Assembly (NCBI GenBank): GCA_021234155.1
Contig: JAJEKV010000012.1
Location: 7,011,789-7,075,788 of the forward strand
DNA length: 64,000 nucleotides
Direction: 5' to 3'
Source: Isoetes taiwanensis
Taxonomy: Eukaryota; Streptophyta; Lycopodiopsida; Isoetales; Isoetaceae
Numbering within the stretch: the stretch's first letter is position 1; each line of letters starts with the position of its first letter. Of the stretch, positions 44,324 through 54,487 are shown one piece after another. The position numbers were made by a program, and so were the translations under genes. The notes under the pieces were generated by a model. That model did not search any database and was not told the DNA's origin. It worked only from the letters and a program-made list of their open reading frames with translations.

Positions 44324-45253
44324 TTACAGTATATCCGGCACTCCCTCCAGTGATATAATTGCAAAGGCCTCATCTGTGTAGATGAACATCATGTCATCTA
44401 GCTCATTTGGACCATAGCCAGTGGAGTCCAGCAGGTGCATAATCCAGGAGTCACGGGCATCTTCATGGATTTTCTTTTTGGCCAGAAAGTATGGCCTGAT
44501 TTCTTGATTAAACCTCCAGATGTCTTCGTCTGCCAGCAACCTCTCAAAGGTTATACAGCTGATAACTTCTGTCTTGACCCAAAACAGAGCATCAATGACT
44601 TCTTGGTTGGAGAGTGGAGCTGTGGCAGGATCCACTAAGTGTTCATGTCCCCCCGCATAGTGTCGCTTCAGAGAAAATTCTGTCAAGAACAGTATCCAAA
44701 TCATTAAATAGAATTGCAAAAAATTGAAAGAAACCATTGAAGGTTCCCAAGGAATCCCATTTGCGATCATATTTTAGACCCTTGTTTGCCCTATGTGCCA
44801 TGGCTGCCTCAGCTAGGAGGATCTGAAAAGAGGCTTTAAGATCAGATAGGCTCGGGGCCAGTCCTTCGATGGCCACTGCATTCCTATGTTTCCAGATAGC
44901 CCAACAGGCTAGAGTTTTGAGAGTGCCCTTGAAGGATCTTTTGCATTGTTGAGAAACCGCAGCAAGGAGGCATCATCCGTGGGAACTTGTTGTAACAGGG
45001 TCTAACCCATTGCCGAAATGGGGCTAACCAGGGCGTGAAGACGTGGGGGGCTCGTTTCAACGACCACGTACGCCCTAAGGGGCACATGCCGATATGTTAG
45101 TGTCAAACGGGCCCTATAGCTATTGGTTTTGAGGCTTTGGTTAAGTAAGAGCCATCTAAAGAAGATGACCTTATTTGCACAATCTAAGCTTCCAACCCCG
45201 CCCCCCGATAATGCATACAACAGTATCATGTTGACAACTCCATGTTCTCGCAA
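44324..45253 (-). pseudogene. LINE B ORF2, C-terminal region
   Basis: Fragmented frames: CANKVIFFRWLLLNQSLKTN and a CPLRAYV-like piece resemble the zf-RVT domain that ends plant LINE pol proteins. Then AIEGLAPSLSDLKASFQILL and MAHRANKGLKYDRKWDSLGT, and a 148-codon frame ending GVPDIL near the poly-A. Several frameshifts separate them. The domain is thought to help bind the element RNA or target DNA. Confidence 0.65.
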
Positions 45254-45418
45254 ACTTTGAGTTGACTCTTGTCAAGTAGCGGAGACTATAGATCACGAGA
45301 TACCTTATATCCCTTACCATCGAGATCCAATTATGGAGACAAGTATCATTACCCCCAGGATGCCCGGTGACTAAGGAATAGATTTTCCTGTTAGTCTCTC
45401 AGACGTGCAACCGAGTAG

Positions 45419-46516
45419 TTAACTCCCCCAATCTCTCCAAGTCTCATTATTCCTTAGGGAGCCTATAGTGTGTAGCCCAGCCGACCATTCCTTGTATTTG
45501 AGAGGGTGCTTGAGGGCCAAACAACCTTCATCCTCATTTACCAGATCCTGATGCCAAAAGAAACCATGACTGTCATTGACCGAGTCCAACTCCCTTGCTC
45601 GAAAGCATGGAGAGACCAAATTCCAGGCTGAGAAGATACGTCTCAGAATTTTGGATGTGCCAGGGGTGGGTTTAATCTGTAAAAGTCGAGTCCCGAGTTG
45701 ATGAGGAAGAGAAGGGGCACCTACTATGGTTGTGGTCCCTAACCAATATTTCACAAGTTTGAGAGCAGGTGATGGATTTTCAGAAGTCAGGGATCTCCAG
45801 ACTATTTTAGCAGCCAGAGCCTGAGCTTGGGAGAATAAGTCTTTACATCCTAATCCACCTTCCTTCTTTGGCAAGGTCAAATTATCCCAGGAGACCATTC
45901 TTGCTCCCTGCCAAATGTATTCCCTCATAGCAGTTTCCAGTTTCCTATATGATGCCTTATCAGCTATGATTACCGAGGAAAAGTAGATGTGTGTGCTGGC
46001 AATCACACTGTTAATTATCCCCACACGCCCTGCTAAAGAAAGAGATTTAGAGTACATCTGTATCTTCCTCTTCATCCTGTTTACTATTGAGTCCCATAGT
46101 CCAGGTAAATTCATATTGACAGCCAGAGGCAACCCTAGAAGTTTTGTGGCAGATTTGTGTCCAGTAACTTTGATGCCATGCAGCTCATCCTGATCAGTTT
46201 GCATGACAATGGTGCTCTTATTCTTATTCAGGAGGACACCAGAAGCATTCCCAAAAAGTTGTAGCATATTTAGGAAATTAGGAAGACTTGATCCATCATT
46301 CTCAGAATAAAATGTGTCATCAAGATATTGCATGATGACAAAGTCTCCCATACCTTGTGGAAGTTGGAGGCCCTGGATCTCTTTTGTAGCTACCATATTG
46401 AGTGTGGCCCTGGTAACCATTTCTGCAACAATTAAGAACAGATAGGGCGCTAGAGGGCATCCCTGTCTAACCCCTCTTTTGCATTCAAAGAACTTAGTAG
46501 GGGATCCATTGACCAT
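45419..46516 (-). pseudogene. LINE B reverse transcriptase, second half
   Basis: 365 clean codons: FECKRGVRQGCPLAPYLFLI (RT motif 4), VIMQYLDDTFYSEND (the catalytic DD appears as YLDDT rather than YADDT), GVLLNKNKST, KLLGLPLAV, SLAGRVGIINSVIASTHIYF, EYIWQGARMVSWDNLTLPKKEGGLG. This is the normal order after RT motif A. It is separated from the first half at 46520 by a stop near HGQWIPY, so only one or two mutations break the RT here. Confidence 0.9.
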
Positions 46517-46519
46517 GAC

Positions 46520-47329
46520 TCAGCAGAGCAACCAAAGATCATTAAGGCCATGCACTTTCCCTATCACTCCATCGAGAAGAAGCCAAGGCCGTGTCATTGC
46601 CATGTAGAGGAACTTCCAATTAATTGTATCATAGGCCCGACTAAAATCCAACTTAACTAACATGCAGTTCTGCTTGGAGTGAAGATTCCAATGTAAACCC
46701 TCATGAGCCCCTATGAAGTTATCCAAAATGCTCCTTTCTGGTAGGAAGGCTGATTGCACTGGATTTATTATCTTTTGGAGAACTCCCTTGATTCTGTTTG
46801 CCAGGATCTTGGCCAAGATTTTATATGAAGAGTTTGTAAGTGATATTGGCCTCCAATCAGAGAAGGCAACAGGAGCATCAACTTTGGGAATTAGGGCAAT
46901 CAGGCCAGCATTTATGGCTGGATGTACCTTTGGGGCAGCCCAAGCTCCCTGAATGAATGTAGTTAGGTCCTGCTTCATGATGTCCCAAAAGGCCACATAG
47001 AATTCCGGGGGGATTCCATCAGGACCAGGGCTCTTCCCATGAGCCATACCTGTGAGAGTTTTCCCAATTTCCTCTGTAGAAGGTTGCTGTAGCAGATCAC
47101 CATCATCAATTGCTTGGTCGGCTGGACCAATCTTATGAAAGAAGTGCTTAAGGTTGGCCTCATTCACCTGTGAGTCAGCAAACAGGACCTTGTATTTAGC
47201 ATGGAAGAAGTCCAATAGATTTTCCTGCCCTGAGATCTTTTGGCCTTCTTCTGTAACCGAAATAATGCCATTGTTCATGATTCGCCCTTTTGCTGTCCTG
47301 AAGAAGAGCTTGGAGCTACATCTGTCCAT
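46520..47329 (-). pseudogene. LINE B reverse transcriptase, first half
   Basis: Contains FFRTAKGRIMNNGIISV, the pre-RT linker, GMAHGKSPGPDGIPPEFYVA, GLIALIPKVDAPVAFSDWRP, ISLTNSSYKILAKILANRIK, QSAFLPERSILDNFIGAHEG and MLVKLDFSRAYDTINWKFLY (motif A, catalytic Asp in LDFSRAYD). It is an excellent match to plant LINE RTs. A frame change at about 47,340-47,370 separates it from the endonuclease frame. Confidence 0.92.
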
Positions 47330-47369
47330 GCAGTTAACATTGATGCATTTACTCTTGATGATAAGACCC

Positions 47370-48410
47370 TTAGCTTCGTCTCTTCAATGTTTTTGACCTT
47401 TCTTTCCGGTGTTCCTCCTCCTTATGCAGATCCACATTGTATGGATCATCAAAAATCCTTTGCCTAATTTCTTTGACCTGAAGATAGATGTCTGTTTTTT
47501 CCTTTTTCATATTTCCATTCCATTTTTTACCCCATAGTTTCAGCCAGTCTTTTATCTTCCTCATTTTGTTTACAAACCCCTTCATTGATCCACTCTGCTG
47601 CAATGGGGGTAGAGATCTGTAGAAGTCCTGGAATTCTCGACAGAAGACTTCATTGTTGAGAAGGCTGGTGTTCACTTTGAAGGGGGTGTTAGCTCCCCCT
47701 TTGACTGAGTTGCCTACTTCCATGATCTGTGGGAAGTGGTCTGATATTGAGTTGCTGTGATCCCCATTTATAATTATTTGTGGCCACATACTGACATCTT
47801 TAGTGTAAAACCTGTCTAGGAGACAAAACACCCTATCATTCCCTACCCTTTTGTTACTCCAGGAGTACACATTAGTTGAAGAGGGGGCTTGGTACACAAA
47901 GATATCCATAAGTTTGTCCCACTGGAATCTTTCATTTTTTGTCATGTTCAACTTTTTGCCTAACTTCTGGTTCCACAAAGGGGTATTGTTAAAGTCTCCA
48001 CTCAACACCCAGCTGTCTGCTTGCATGGTAGGAATCCAGTCAGCCATGTCCTTCCATTGTCTTTCCCTCTCCTCAGGATCTGTGGATGCATATACATTAA
48101 TTATCCCAACTTTGTCTTCCCCCACCTTAAGGAAGATGACATTCCATCTACCAGAGGGGTGGTGATATGACCCTAAAGGAGAATAAGAGTTCCATATTGT
48201 GCAGATCCCCCCTTTGGTACCATCAGCTGGTGACCATATGGATCCTCCATTAGGCATAACCCAGTTTCCCAAATTTGAGGCTTCAAAACTTGGAAGCCTA
48301 TGTTCTTGAATTAGGACAATGTCAGCCCTCATTTCTTTCAAGGCAATGATGACTCTTCTTCGTTTCAGGGGCCCTTTGATCCCCCTTACATTCCATGTGA
48401 CAATCTTCAT
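47370..48410 (-). CDS. LINE B ORF2 start: APE-type endonuclease
   Basis: Opens MKIVTWNVRGIKGPLKRRRV, the conserved start of plant LINE endonucleases (catalytic Asn in WNVRG). It continues DIVLIQEHRLPS (catalytic Glu in QE), VIFLKV..KVGIINVYAST, WVLSGDFNNTP (GDFN), and GDHSNSISDHFPQIM (catalytic SDH). All active-site residues are visible. The ATG overlaps the ORF1 stop as ATGA. This enzyme nicks target DNA to start reverse transcription. The frame ends near KTLKRRS, where a shift cuts it from the RT. Confidence 0.9.
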   Translation of the reverse strand: MKIVTWNVRGIKGPLKRRRVIIALKEMRADIVLIQEHRLPSFEASNLGNWVMPNGGSIWSPADGTKGGICTIWNSYSPLGSYHHPSGRWNVIFLKVGEDKVGIINVYASTDPEERERQWKDMADWIPTMQADSWVLSGDFNNTPLWNQKLGKKLNMTKNERFQWDKLMDIFVYQAPSSTNVYSWSNKRVGNDRVFCLLDRFYTKDVSMWPQIIINGDHSNSISDHFPQIMEVGNSVKGGANTPFKVNTSLLNNEVFCREFQDFYRSLPPLQQSGSMKGFVNKMRKIKDWLKLWGKKWNGNMKKEKTDIYLQVKEIRQRIFDDPYNVDLHKEEEHRKERSKTLKRRS

Positions 48411-50317
48411 GTCTTCTTGGATCTGGTGATTGGCCCATAAGGATTAGGAGTATAGACCTTTCTCTGCCTTGTTTTCTTGGTTGTTTGGGGGGTGAAAAAG
48501 GACTCTTCCTGAGTGTCTTCATCACTGCTATCTTCATCATTCCAGAATTTTCCATGCAGGGTGTCCCCCATTTCCAATTCCAGTGAGCATGAGACCCCTT
48601 GGATGTCATCTCCCTGTTCGGGAGCCACCTGTGCCACTTGTTCCAGCATGGGAGAGGTATTTATAATTAGATCAGTGGGTAGAACCATTTCTGATTCTTG
48701 AGTCCCCTGATCTCTATCTGCAGAGATATCTCTTGTGAGGGGGTTCAGGAAATCCTCCTCAAAACCACCCTTGTGATTCTCATCACCCTGAGTGGTCATA
48801 TACTCCTCTTCACTTGAGGGAGCATCCTTAAACAGTTGGATAACAGGGGGAGAGGCGAGGGTTTTAGAGGGTTCTCCCTGTTCTAAAAACTTTCCACCCG
48901 AGTCATCTGACTCCGAGTATTCATTAATAGGAGGCCTACTTGGTTCCTCAATGGTTAGCACCCTAGCTCTGCCTTCATGGGCTGGGGTAACAATCAGAGC
49001 ATCTGGATCTACCACTTCTTTCCCCTTTGCCTTGTTCAAGACCTTTATCTCCATGTCTTCTGTTTGGAATCTGACCTTCTTCCTCCATTGCCTCTTTTGT
49101 TCTTTAATTTTTTTCTCCTCCTGATTCTGCTGCTCCCGGATTTCCCTTTGTTTTTGTTTCCTTGCTTTCCTCTTTGCACTACCATTCACATTCTTTTTTT
49201 GTTTCTGGGCAGGGGTATTTTGATACCTCTGAGCTCTCCCCTTGTTAGGAGTGATCCATTCCTCCTCCCTTTCTATTGCCACTTTTTGCTTAGGGATCTC
49301 TGTTTTTGACCCTTTGCAAATGCCTCCACCATGTAATCGAAATCCACAGATAGAACATGGTTCAGGCAGACCATTCCAGGCTAGCTTTAATATTTTGGGA
49401 TTCCCAAAATAATCAATGTAATGTATGCTTTCAGGTACTGGTTTCAGGAGGTCTATCTGAGCCCAAACTCTGGGGGCTCGATCAGTTGTGATCTCCATAG
49501 CAATATAATTACCTGTATTCTTGAACAAAGAATACAGAGACTGTTCATTCCAGTACATGGGGTTTAACCCCTGCAGGGACGACCAGGCCGGATGGAAAAG
49601 TTCAGATAAATTCTGGGGGTCAAATCCCGGATACCATTTCTGGAAGAAAAGCTGGGTATTGGCTCGGCTGATTGTTCCTTTTTTTAGGAGCACAGTGGCA
49701 GAATGGGAGTTCTCACATTCTGCTATGAAGAATGGGAACTCAGTCCAATACATATTCTTGATTAAGATATCTTTGTCTTTTTCCAGTTCAGCTTTGAGGT
49801 ACTGTAAGCGGACCCCTTCGTGTCGGACACAGCCAATGAGGCCCAGGCTGGATAGATATTTAAGTTTATTTTCTACAGCTGGGTTTTTGAGCTTACCAAC
49901 ACAAGCCGGGACGTGCTGGTCCTTCAGTTCACGCTTCACCACATTCTGAATCTCATTGGCATAGTCAAGAATCGGCTGAACCACCCGCTGCTGTCTATTC
50001 ACCGGGCCTACCCCTGCTCCAGTTCGAGTGTTCACCATGTTTGGGAGGCAGGTTAGGAAATCTCCGAAAGCAACACAGTCGGATGCTTGTCCACGCTCGA
50101 GTTTGATCAGCTCTTCCACAATCGCCCACAGTTGCTCTCGACCTCTGTTGCTGAGCTTATGTAACTGTATCAATAGTCTCTTTTCCAGTCCCTGTCCCAA
50201 TCCATCCTTTTCCATTACTGTCTCAAATGTTATGTCCTTTATCCCAATATCCAAGGCCTGACCTTCTGCCTGCTGCACGATTCCCAATGCAATTCCTGAC
50301 ATTCCCTTTTTTCTCAC
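48407..50317 (-). CDS. LINE B ORF1 protein (DUF4283/zinc-knuckle type)
   Basis: 636 clean codons. Residues of about 180-320 carry the DUF4283-like region (PFFIAECENSHSATVLLKKG, FFQKWYPGFDPQNLSELFHP, WSSLQGLNPMYWNEQSLYSL, ITTDRAPRVWAQIDLLKPVP). A CSICGFRLHGGGIC knuckle follows (C-X2-C-X4-H-X4-C spacing), then a long basic stretch (KRKARKQKQREIREQQNQEE) and an acidic tail. This is the usual nucleic-acid-binding first protein of plant L1-type LINEs. An extra 96-codon frame (50718-50428) precedes it and ends 110 bp upstream. Confidence 0.88.
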   Translation of the reverse strand: MRKKGMSGIALGIVQQAEGQALDIGIKDITFETVMEKDGLGQGLEKRLLIQLHKLSNRGREQLWAIVEELIKLERGQASDCVAFGDFLTCLPNMVNTRTGAGVGPVNRQQRVVQPILDYANEIQNVVKRELKDQHVPACVGKLKNPAVENKLKYLSSLGLIGCVRHEGVRLQYLKAELEKDKDILIKNMYWTEFPFFIAECENSHSATVLLKKGTISRANTQLFFQKWYPGFDPQNLSELFHPAWSSLQGLNPMYWNEQSLYSLFKNTGNYIAMEITTDRAPRVWAQIDLLKPVPESIHYIDYFGNPKILKLAWNGLPEPCSICGFRLHGGGICKGSKTEIPKQKVAIEREEEWITPNKGRAQRYQNTPAQKQKKNVNGSAKRKARKQKQREIREQQNQEEKKIKEQKRQWRKKVRFQTEDMEIKVLNKAKGKEVVDPDALIVTPAHEGRARVLTIEEPSRPPINEYSESDDSGGKFLEQGEPSKTLASPPVIQLFKDAPSSEEEYMTTQGDENHKGGFEEDFLNPLTRDISADRDQGTQESEMVLPTDLIINTSPMLEQVAQVAPEQGDDIQGVSCSLELEMGDTLHGKFWNDEDSSDEDTQEESFFTPQTTKKTRQRKVYTPNPYGPITRSKKT

Positions 50318-50427
50318 ACGGCCCCACTACCCACTGAACTGCCCACTGAACTACAACTATTTTTTATTTTTTCCTTTTGTCTTCCTTATTCTACCTCCAC
50401 CACCCTAAGATTTGCTCAAGACTTCGT

Positions 50428-50718
50428 CTAACTATAAACCCTAACAGTAATCTTATGTTCTAACCAAGAGCAGAACGGGTTGAAGACTCCTGCTGCTGAC
50501 ATATTCTTGTCCCCTGCATACTCACCCAGCCAAGATTCGATAATCTGCACTTCAAGGTCCCCTTCTACTGAGATGAAGGGAGAGATCTGGTGAAAGAGAT
50601 CATCCGGGAAAAACTGGTGAAGCACCAAGTTCCTCCATAGGGTTGCATCTTCTCCCACCAGCCAGCCACAAGCAATCTTCGATCCTTCAGAAAGGATGGC
50701 GAAGTGCCTCACAGCCAT
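50428..50718 (-). CDS. Small ORF at the 5' end of LINE B
   Basis: 96 codons starting MAVRHFAILSEGSKIACGWL about 75 bp from the 5' end of the element. The composition is protein-like (DDLFHQISPFISVEGDLEVQ) but I do not recognise it. It could be a separate leader protein or the first part of ORF1 joined by a frameshift or intron. Confidence 0.45.
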   Translation of the reverse strand: MAVRHFAILSEGSKIACGWLVGEDATLWRNLVLHQFFPDDLFHQISPFISVEGDLEVQIIESWLGEYAGDKNMSAAGVFNPFCSWLEHKITVRVYS

Positions 50719-50805
50719 GGTTTAGGGTTCGAGCGCCAGCGTCCATTCCCGCCGCTTGTTCCACCTTCCGCTACAGTTAAAGTAAGACATTGTGATATTC
50801 TCTAT

Positions 50806-51209
50806 TTCACCTTCATGATGTTGGAGTCTTCTACTCCTTCCCAACTCATTTCTTCCATGCAACTCAATTATTCCATGATTCTCGTCCTTCAAGATTTGAG
50901 CTTCAGTTCTTCTGCTTTTTCCTTTTTGTTTTTTCATGAGTCTGTTCATTATGTGAACACTCCTTTTCTACTTCATCACCTGCTAACATGCCTCTTTGTT
51001 TGAATATTTCTTTTCATCATTTAAACCATCATGCATTATGCTTGGTTCCTTTGTTTCAACCGTGTCTTCATCTTCAAAATCCTTGATTACATCCTTTTGT
51101 TCAATTTTATCTACCTCTTTGCTTGGTTCTGCTAACTTTTGCTCAATATTAATGCCTTGCTCATCTCCCTTTTATCTGTCACATTCACCTTTGAAATCTT
51201 TCTATAGAA
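50806..51209 (-). pseudogene. Copia pol linker
   Basis: Low-complexity linker between integrase and RT of the copia element, hydrophilic on the minus strand (KKQKGKSRRTEAQILKDEN, LQHHEGEIENI) with stops. No domain expected. Confidence 0.6.
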
Positions 51210-51500
51210 CTAATGCTCATCAAATACCACATCTCTACTCACAATTATTTTTTTGTGAATAGGATCATAGAGTCTATATGCCTTTGAATTTGTGTCATAT
51301 CCCACTAAGTATGTAATGTATGCTCTGTCATCAAGTTTTCTTCTTAACTGCTCTGGTACATGTGCAAATGCCAAACATCCATAGGCCCTCAGATCTTCAT
51401 AATTAGGCAATTTTCCTGACCATAACATTTCAGGTACTGTTCCCTTTGTGCTTACAGATGGCAAGATATTCTGAATATATACTGCAGTTGCAAGAGCTTC
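51210..51500 (-). pseudogene. Copia integrase, C-terminal part
   Basis: Minus-strand NEALATAVYIQNILPSVSTK, TVPEMLWSGKLPNYEDLRAY, GCLAFAHVPEQLRRKLDDRA, YLVGYDTNSKAYRLYDPI and VSRDVVFDE follow the standard end of copia integrase. It continues IYWN from the other side of LINE C. It ends near 51,210 with a frame stop. Confidence 0.92.
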
Positions 51501-52440
51501 ATTGGGAGTGAAATCCACGGTCCCATATCAGATCTTGCTCCAAGAGACAGGCTTCCTTCCATTACAGAGGGCTGCGCTGGAACGTCATATTATTTACTTC
51601 CAGAAGGTGGTGGCTATGGATGAAGCCCGGCTGCCCAACCTTGCTTTGGCGGTGGCGATGGGCCCATGGCGACTCAAAGCTGGGCGGAAAGACAAACAAG
51701 CCCGGTGGTTCGCTATGGAATGTGCGAGCACACCAGATGTGGACCAAAGTGCATACACCAAGAAGGAACGCCTTGCCTTGAAGCGATGCTTGGATGCTTG
51801 CTTCATGGCCAAGCTTTGGGATCAGAGGGCCTGTCACATGTCAAGGTGGCAAATTATCGAAGGCAGGTTAATCCCATGCTCACGAGGGGCCCACACCACT
51901 ACCTGCGCACCCATCTACCCATGAAAAAGCGCAGGTGATTGCTTCCATTCGCGACAGGTGCACACCACCTCCGCATTGAGAGCGGGGGAGATGGATTCGG
52001 GGAGCGTGAGGGCCAGTCCAGTTAGTCTTTGTCAGCGAGGGGCCGTGAGGATGAAAGTCACGCCCTCCGGGCTGTCCCGTCATTTGCATATCCGGCTCGG
52101 TATGCTCGATTAGTTGTGCCCCATCGGGCCTTGCATGAGCTAACGAGCCACGGCCTCGCGTAGGCTTGTTGGGATCATTACCTCCGGGAGGTAATGGATC
52201 TGTGGACTTTCGGTTATGCCCCCGTCCAGACATTAACCTCACCGGTGTACTTGTGATTATGTATATAAGCGTGCGGTATGTCGAAGATCCTTATTGCTAC
52301 TAAGGTTTTCCCAAAAACCCTTGAGGGGGTTTTTAATCACGGTAGTAATCGCTGCTTGCTCTCTCTTTGTACTTGGGTCCCATAGGCCAGTTGGTCTCCG
52401 TGGACGATAAAATCACATTCTATTCTATTCTATTCTATTC
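51501..52440 (+). mobile_element. LINE C: 5'-truncated copy of the LINE A family
   Basis: Starts at GGGAGTGAAATCC inside copia integrase and ends with (ATTCT)n at 52,440. A 140-codon + frame (51502-51924: VPYQILLQETGFLPLQRAAL, LERHIIYFQKVVAMDEARLP, LACHMSRW-type residues) is the intact version of what is broken in LINE A at 42,755-43,050. It is probably the C-terminal part of that LINE's pol protein. The 3' stem-loop (52313-52338) and terminal block match LINE A. Copia sequence rejoins across it as PNYIWNEALATAV. Confidence 0.88.
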
Positions 52441-53741
52441 CAAATATAATTTGGTAATCCTGAGTATTTCAACATTGATCTTACTGCATTTAGCAAGGTT
52501 CTATTTTTCCTCTCAGCTACTCCATTTTGTTGAGGAGAATATTTACATGTTAATTGCCTTCTAATGCCTCTTCTTGCACAAAACAACTTGAGCTCATAAG
52601 AGAGATATTCACCCCCTCTGTCTGATCTAATGCACTTGACTCTTCTTCTTGTTTCAAGTCCTACTTCAGCAATATAAAGTTTTAATGCTTCATAAGCCTG
52701 ATCCTTTGTTTTTAGACAATAGCATTTTGTTTTTATGCTAAAGTCATCTATGAAAGTCATAAAGTATTTATGTCCAGCCATACTTGTCACATTTATAGGG
52801 TCACACAAGTCAGTATGGATTGGCAATATTCCCTTAGCTCTTTTTAATGATCTTCTGAAGGGCAACCTTGTTTGCTTCCCAAGTATACAACCTGCACACA
52901 ACATATTTCTATCTTCTTCTTCATTTGCTGTTATCAGACCTCTTTTGAGCAGTATATCAATGTTATCCATGTTTGTGTGACACATCCTATTATGCCATGT
53001 TCTTAAAGATGGATATGCAACAACATTCAGACTTGGAATATGCTTACAATCGAGTCCAAACAAATTTCCAACCCTTTTTCCAACAAACTTGATATTATTT
53101 TCAGGAAAAATCTTACATTCTAGTTTTTCAAACAGAACCTTGTATCCCAAATCCACCAGTTGACAAACTAAAATTAGATTTTTGACAAGGCTTGGAACAC
53201 ACAACACATCCTTAAGTTCTACTGCTTTTCCTTCCAAATCAAATCTCTCCAATATTCCAGTATCTTCAAATTTTTGCAATGCTCCGTCTCCCAGCTGCAT
53301 ATGACCAACATCTTTCTTCTTGCACTCCTTTAATAATGTTTGATCACAAGTCACGGTTTTCTCAGCTCCTGAATCTATGATCAACAAATTGTTATCCTTC
53401 TCATTCAAATTTTTTGAAACAGATAAAACATTATCAAGTTTTCTTACCTCAGCAGTGTCATCCTCCTCTTCTTCATTAACAACTGTTTCTTTGACCACAT
53501 TCACTGATGGATTACCTCTGAATCCAGTCCTTCCTTTGCCAGATCCTCCTCTTGCATTTGTGGATCTACCTCTACCTCTTGATTTTCCAACAGTCCCTCT
53601 TGGACTTGGGCAATTCGCAGCAATATGTCCTTTTCCATCACAATTAAAACATCTAATAGTTTTACCTTCATTGGGACATTCAGACTTCAAGTGTCCATAT
53701 TGATTGCAGTTGTAACATGGCCCTAATTTTTCTTTATTCAA
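52441..53741 (-). pseudogene. Copia gag C-terminus, protease and integrase core
   Basis: Two zinc knuckles (CYNCNQYGHLKSEC and CFNCDGKGHIAANC), an RG-rich stretch, then the protease motif LLIIDSGAEKTVTCD. After that come the GAG-pre-integrase zone (TWHNRMCHTNMDNIDILLKR, MLCAGCILGKQTRLPF) and the integrase catalytic core (HTDLCDP, YFMTFIDDFS, IRSDRGGEYLSYELKLFCAR, SPQQNGVAERKNRTLL) with the D, D and E visible. The frame is open through 438 codons and then runs into the LINE C tail. Confidence 0.93.
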
Positions 53742-54460
53742 TTTTCCTTCTTTCTTGGCTTCCCTGTATACAGGACCTCTGATGTATCATCTTCATAGAC
53801 AGCAGCCTTTTGTTCAAATTCTGTTCTAATCATTTGAATGGCGTGCTCCTTAGATCTTGCAACATTTCTGATTAATATTGCCAGTTGACTATTATGGGAC
53901 ACAGACCTTGCCAAAGACAAAATTTGATACTCATCATTAAGTACTTCCTAGCTCCTTCTAAATCTGCAATTATAGAATCAAACTTTTCCAAGTATTCAGT
54001 CAAATTATCTTTTTCAAATAATTTAAGCTTTCTAAGTTGCTTTTCCAACATATCAATTTGAGATGATGTCTTAACTTCATACTGGCTCGCCATATATTCC
54101 CATATTTCCTTAGGGCTCATACCTCTCAGCTTGAGTTTAATAGCAGTGCCAACTTTGCTAGTTATGATAGCTTGTGCTTCCATTACTTTGAATTCATCTT
54201 CTGGTTCTGAACTTGTTATTGCTCTTGTGTTTACAGGAGAATCATTATCTCCTCCTCCAACAGATGCTTCACTCGTCTCCCCTGCAATGGAATTTCTGGA
54301 CCATTGTTGATGTTCTCCTGCCATTTCCTTCTTCTATCAAATGCCACAGTTTTTCAAATTCAAGAACTTGTTTGATGCCTTGTTTCCATATCTGAAATCC
54401 ACCCTCTCCTTTAAATACTTCAATAGAAGTTAGTAAGTTTGCTCCAAATCTAGTAGACAT
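53738..54460 (-). pseudogene. Copia gag
   Basis: Starts MSTRFGANLLTSIEVFKGEG with a WKQGIKQVLEF segment, then in shifted frames VMEAQAIITSKVGTAIKLKL, EIWEYMASQYEVKTSSQIDM, QLRKLKLFEKDNLTEYLEKF and RSKEHAIQMIRTEFEQKAA. This is the UBN2/gag-polypeptide pattern of plant copia elements. At least two frameshifts (about 54,300 and 53,930-53,760) break it. Gag forms the virus-like particle. Confidence 0.85.
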
Positions 54461-54476
54461 GATTTAAAATACAGGA

Positions 54477-54487
54477 TCTGATACCAA
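54477..54487 (-). other. Copia primer-binding site
   Basis: On the minus strand TTGGTATCAGA directly follows the 5' LTR, matching the 3' end of initiator tRNA-Met as in most copia elements. Confidence 0.9.

Larger units (their letters stand above)
44092..50793 (-). mobile_element. LINE B: nearly full-length plant L1-type LINE
   Basis: 6.7 kb, minus strand, flanked by 12-bp duplications and ending in a poly-A tail (poly-T on + from 44,091). It has a long ORF1 with a DUF4283/CCHC-like region and an ORF2 with endonuclease, reverse transcriptase and a C-terminal zf-RVT-like region. ORF1 and the endonuclease are open throughout; ORF2 breaks in several places after the endonuclease. It is inserted in the copia pol linker between integrase and reverse transcriptase. 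Confidence 0.92.
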
